From assembly GCA_902797555.1 (NCBI GenBank), contig CADBTM010000021.1:1-7521 (forward strand): DNA of 7,521 nucleotides, in the 5' to 3' direction. This document shows positions 6,148 through 7,521 of the stretch, piece by piece. This DNA comes from Oscillospiraceae bacterium (lineage in GTDB: Bacteria > Bacillota > Clostridia > Oscillospirales > Butyricicoccaceae). Made by a program: the position numbers and the translations under genes. The first letter of the stretch is position 1. Every line of letters begins with the position of its first letter. Under the pieces are notes generated by a model that had not been told where the DNA came from, searched no databases, and saw nothing but the letters and a program-made list of their open reading frames with translations.

Positions 6148-6609
6148 GGTTTCTTCTCCTTTTCTTTCGATCTTCTTGGGCGTCTTTGCCTCCGGATGGA
6201 GGTTAAGCCAGTCCAGATAGCTTTGCAATATGATCTGTGCGGCCACGGCGTCCACCCGCGCCCGCTGCTTGCCCCGCTTTTTGCCCGCGTCGCTGAGGAT
6301 GCGGTTTGCGGTAACGCTGCTGCCCCGCTCGTCCCACAGGACGGTTTCGATGCAGGCGGACTGCTCCAGCTGGGAGGCGAACTCCCGGCACTCCTGGGCC
6401 TTAAAGCCCTCGGTGCCGTTCATATTCAGCGGGAGACCCACCACGATGCGCTCCGGCTTTTCCGCGCGGATCTCGGCAAGGATGGCCTCGATAAGCCGCG
6501 CCCGGTTGTGCTCGGTCACCGTGATGCTCCGCCCGGCCAAAAAGCCGCTCAGGTCGGAGACGCACACGCCGGTGCGGGCTTTTCCCAGGTCGATCCCCAT
6601 CACCTTCAT
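5635..6609 (-). CDS. ruvX: Holliday junction resolvase-like RuvX (YqgF), frame continues into nitroreductase
   Basis: Residues 1-136 match RuvX/YqgF (usually about 138-150 residues). They contain the RNase H-like start MGIDLGKARTGVCVSD with Asp7, IVVGLPLNMNGTEG (55-68; Asn64 where Asp is common), VLWDER (90-95) and RVDAVAAQIILQSYLDWLN (118-136) with Asp120. Asp7, Glu94 or Glu67, and Asp120 are likely metal-binding acids. YqgF proteins act in 16S pre-rRNA 5' processing or Holliday junction resolution. Where relatives end there is instead a charged stretch of 18 residues running straight into the nitroreductase Met155, without a stop; RuvX proper occupies 6148-6609. The start at 6609 overlaps the DUF3842 stop as ATGA and has GGAGG (6617-6621) at 7-nt spacing. 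The product may be a 324-residue fusion, or ruvX may have lost its stop through mutation or sequencing error. The RuvX call is firm; the fusion is open. Confidence 0.88.
   Translation of the reverse strand: MKVMGIDLGKARTGVCVSDLSGFLAGRSITVTEHNRARLIEAILAEIRAEKPERIVVGLPLNMNGTEGFKAQECREFASQLEQSACIETVLWDERGSSVTANRILSDAGKKRGKQRARVDAVAAQIILQSYLDWLNLHPEAKTPKKIERKGEETMNFQELVKERYSVRKFAERPVEEEKLQKVLEAGACAPTAKNMQPQRIYVLKSPEAIEKIRGLTRCAFNAPVVLLVAGAPKEGWVNPFNDRPSTEMDCSIVTTQMMLAAKELGLGSTWVCWFDTEGAKKLFDLPEDQEVYALLPLGYPADDAHPSSMHGSRKSLEETVKYL
6156..6162 (-). promoter_or_regulatory. Internal Shine-Dalgarno site for the nitroreductase
   Basis: Read on the - strand this is AAAGGAG, 8 nt before the ATG at 6147, and it lies inside the open frame continuing from ruvX (the codons for the RKGEET residues). 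Its quality argues that the nitroreductase is translated on its own, whatever ruvX readthrough also gives. Confidence 0.75.
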
Positions 6610-7028
6610 GCCTGATCCTCCAGCAGAGCGCCCAGCTTTGCCATGGCGTCGTCCAGCAGAGCGTTCATGCTCATATCGCCCACGCCGGCCACCAGTGTTT
6701 CGCACCGTCCGCTGGGGATGAGGATGCGGGCGGCGGCGCTCTCCCCCACTGCCCGCGCCATGGCGGGGGTCACCTCGCCCAGCAGGGCGTCGGCAAGAAC
6801 GATGCCGATGGGTCCCACGATGACGTCCGCCCGGCGGCAGCCGACGATGACGGCATTTTCCCCGGTGGCAGCGTGCTCGGCGCCTCCCTTGAGCATGCTT
6901 TCGGTGGCCATGCTGTTGGTGCCCACCGCCACCAGCTCCACCTGAGGGAACCGCTCCAAAATGGTCTTGACGATCTGCCGCCCCATGCGGCCGCCCTGAC
7001 CGTCGATCACCAAAACATTCTTTTTCAT
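6606..7028 (-). CDS. DUF3842 family protein
   Basis: The 140-residue protein has the full length and hallmarks of DUF3842: MKKNVLVIDGQGGRMGRQIV, with a glycine-rich loop like a Rossmann nucleotide-binding start, then AVGTNSMATESMLKGGAE, ATGENAVIV, DVIVGPIGIVLADALLGEVTPAMA, and a closing RILIPSGRC region. The family is common in Clostridia, is cytoplasmic by appearance, and has no established function; binding of a dinucleotide is only a guess from the glycine-rich loop. GGAGG (7033-7037) lies 4 nt from the ATG. Both ends overlap neighbours by 4 nt (ATGA): the serine hydrolase stop upstream and the ruvX start downstream. Translation is therefore likely coupled through the operon. Confidence 0.92.
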   Translation of the reverse strand: MKKNVLVIDGQGGRMGRQIVKTILERFPQVELVAVGTNSMATESMLKGGAEHAATGENAVIVGCRRADVIVGPIGIVLADALLGEVTPAMARAVGESAAARILIPSGRCETLVAGVGDMSMNALLDDAMAKLGALLEDQA

Positions 7029-7521
7029 GCTTCCTCCGGGGCGCCGCCCTGGGCGTCAAAAAGCGCGCGGGTGATCTCGCCGATCATGATGTTCATCCGT
7101 CCCTCGGTTCCGGCGGGGAGCTGCCAGTTGCAGAAGCACACGATAAAGGGACGCTTTGCAAAGACGATGCCCACGTCGTGGGTGATGCCGTCGTCCTCGC
7201 CGGTTTTGTGAGCGGCAACGCCCTCGCCCAGCAGCAGGGGCATTTTGTTGGTGCACTGCTGCGCCAGCAGCATGTCCATCATCTCCCGGCTGGCGCTTTC
7301 GCTGACCAGCGTGCCCCGCCAGATCATCTCCAGCAGCTTGGCGATGCCCGCCGCCGAGATAAAGTTGCGCTTTTGCCGATATCCGTCCCGCTTTTCAAAC
7401 AGCTTGCGGCTGATGGAGACCCCCTCCAGACCCAGACGCTGGATGTTGGCCTGGATGTTGTCCAGTCCCAGCAGGTCGATGAGCATATTGGTGGCCATAT
7501 TGTCCGAGATGGTGATCATCA
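7025..7521 (-). CDS. Serine hydrolase of the beta-lactamase/PBP-like superfamily, C-terminal part
   Basis: The gene is cut by the right edge; its frame stays open to the last base, and the ATG at 7519 is probably internal. The visible 164 residues cover about the last half of a class A-like (beta-lactamase2) fold. ISDNMATN holds the SDN motif (5-7), helix and omega-loop regions follow, AHKTGE (103-108) is the KTG motif, and DVGIVFAKRPFIVCF (115-129) gives the next strand. The catalytic SxxK serine must lie outside the window. I see no canonical ExxLN omega loop; the region reads SRKLFEKRDGYRQKRNFIS. The protein may therefore be a peptidase or hydrolase of peptidoglycan-like substrates rather than a true beta-lactamase. 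Family members are often secreted, but the N-terminus is not visible. The stop overlaps the DUF3842 start as ATGA. Confidence 0.87.
   Translation of the reverse strand, partial: MITISDNMATNMLIDLLGLDNIQANIQRLGLEGVSISRKLFEKRDGYRQKRNFISAAGIAKLLEMIWRGTLVSESASREMMDMLLAQQCTNKMPLLLGEGVAAHKTGEDDGITHDVGIVFAKRPFIVCFCNWQLPAGTEGRMNIMIGEITRALFDAQGGAPEEA

Noticed and set aside
5677..6615. A 312-codon + strand frame opposite ruvX and the nitroreductase
   Set aside because: Antisense shadow of two conserved genes, with composition typical of such frames and no recognisable domain.
6610..7059. Upstream extension of the ruvX-nitroreductase frame to an ATG at 7059 (474 codons in all)
   Set aside because: The extra part overlaps DUF3842 in another frame and is Arg/Gly-rich shadow sequence. 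The ATG at 6609 has a Shine-Dalgarno site and begins exactly at the RuvX fold.

Overview
The window looks like a chromosomal segment of a GC-rich member of the Bacillota, most likely a gut-type Clostridia of the Oscillospiraceae sort. This is an inference from G/C-rich third codon positions, strong AGGAG-type Shine-Dalgarno sites, a secreted protein with three S-layer homology (SLH) repeats, and the presence of a DUF3842 protein and a CorC/HlyC-type CBS protein. No rRNA, tRNA, CRISPR array or insertion sequence is visible.

Left part, + strand (1-2305): the 3' end of a CNNM/CorC-like transporter gene, a strong intrinsic terminator, and then a complete MATE-family efflux gene whose ATG lies only 15 nt beyond the terminator's T-run.

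Middle, - strand (2359-5283): one large gene for a secreted 974-residue protein. It has a signal peptide, a phosphodiester glycosidase (NAGPA) domain, beta-sandwich-like spacers and three C-terminal SLH repeats that would hold it on the cell wall. It converges on the MATE gene, and one bidirectional terminator (2317-2348) serves both. Its start is preceded by a good Shine-Dalgarno site and a perfect TATAAT box.

Right part, - strand (7521 down to 5438): a tightly packed operon read right to left. It encodes a serine hydrolase of the beta-lactamase/PBP-like superfamily (cut by the window edge), a DUF3842 protein, RuvX, an FMN nitroreductase and a 65-66 residue two-helix membrane protein. The serine hydrolase/DUF3842 and DUF3842/ruvX junctions are 4-nt ATGA overlaps, and the nitroreductase/small-protein junction is a GTGATG overlap. 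A hairpin terminator at 5407-5432 follows. The oddest feature is that ruvX has no stop codon before the nitroreductase: the two are one continuous reading frame, although the nitroreductase also has its own strong Shine-Dalgarno site and ATG.

The window mostly holds ordinary housekeeping and envelope genes. I see no convincing new defence or mobile system. The points most worth checking are the RuvX-nitroreductase frame fusion, the terminator pressed against the MATE start, and the NAGPA-SLH surface protein.
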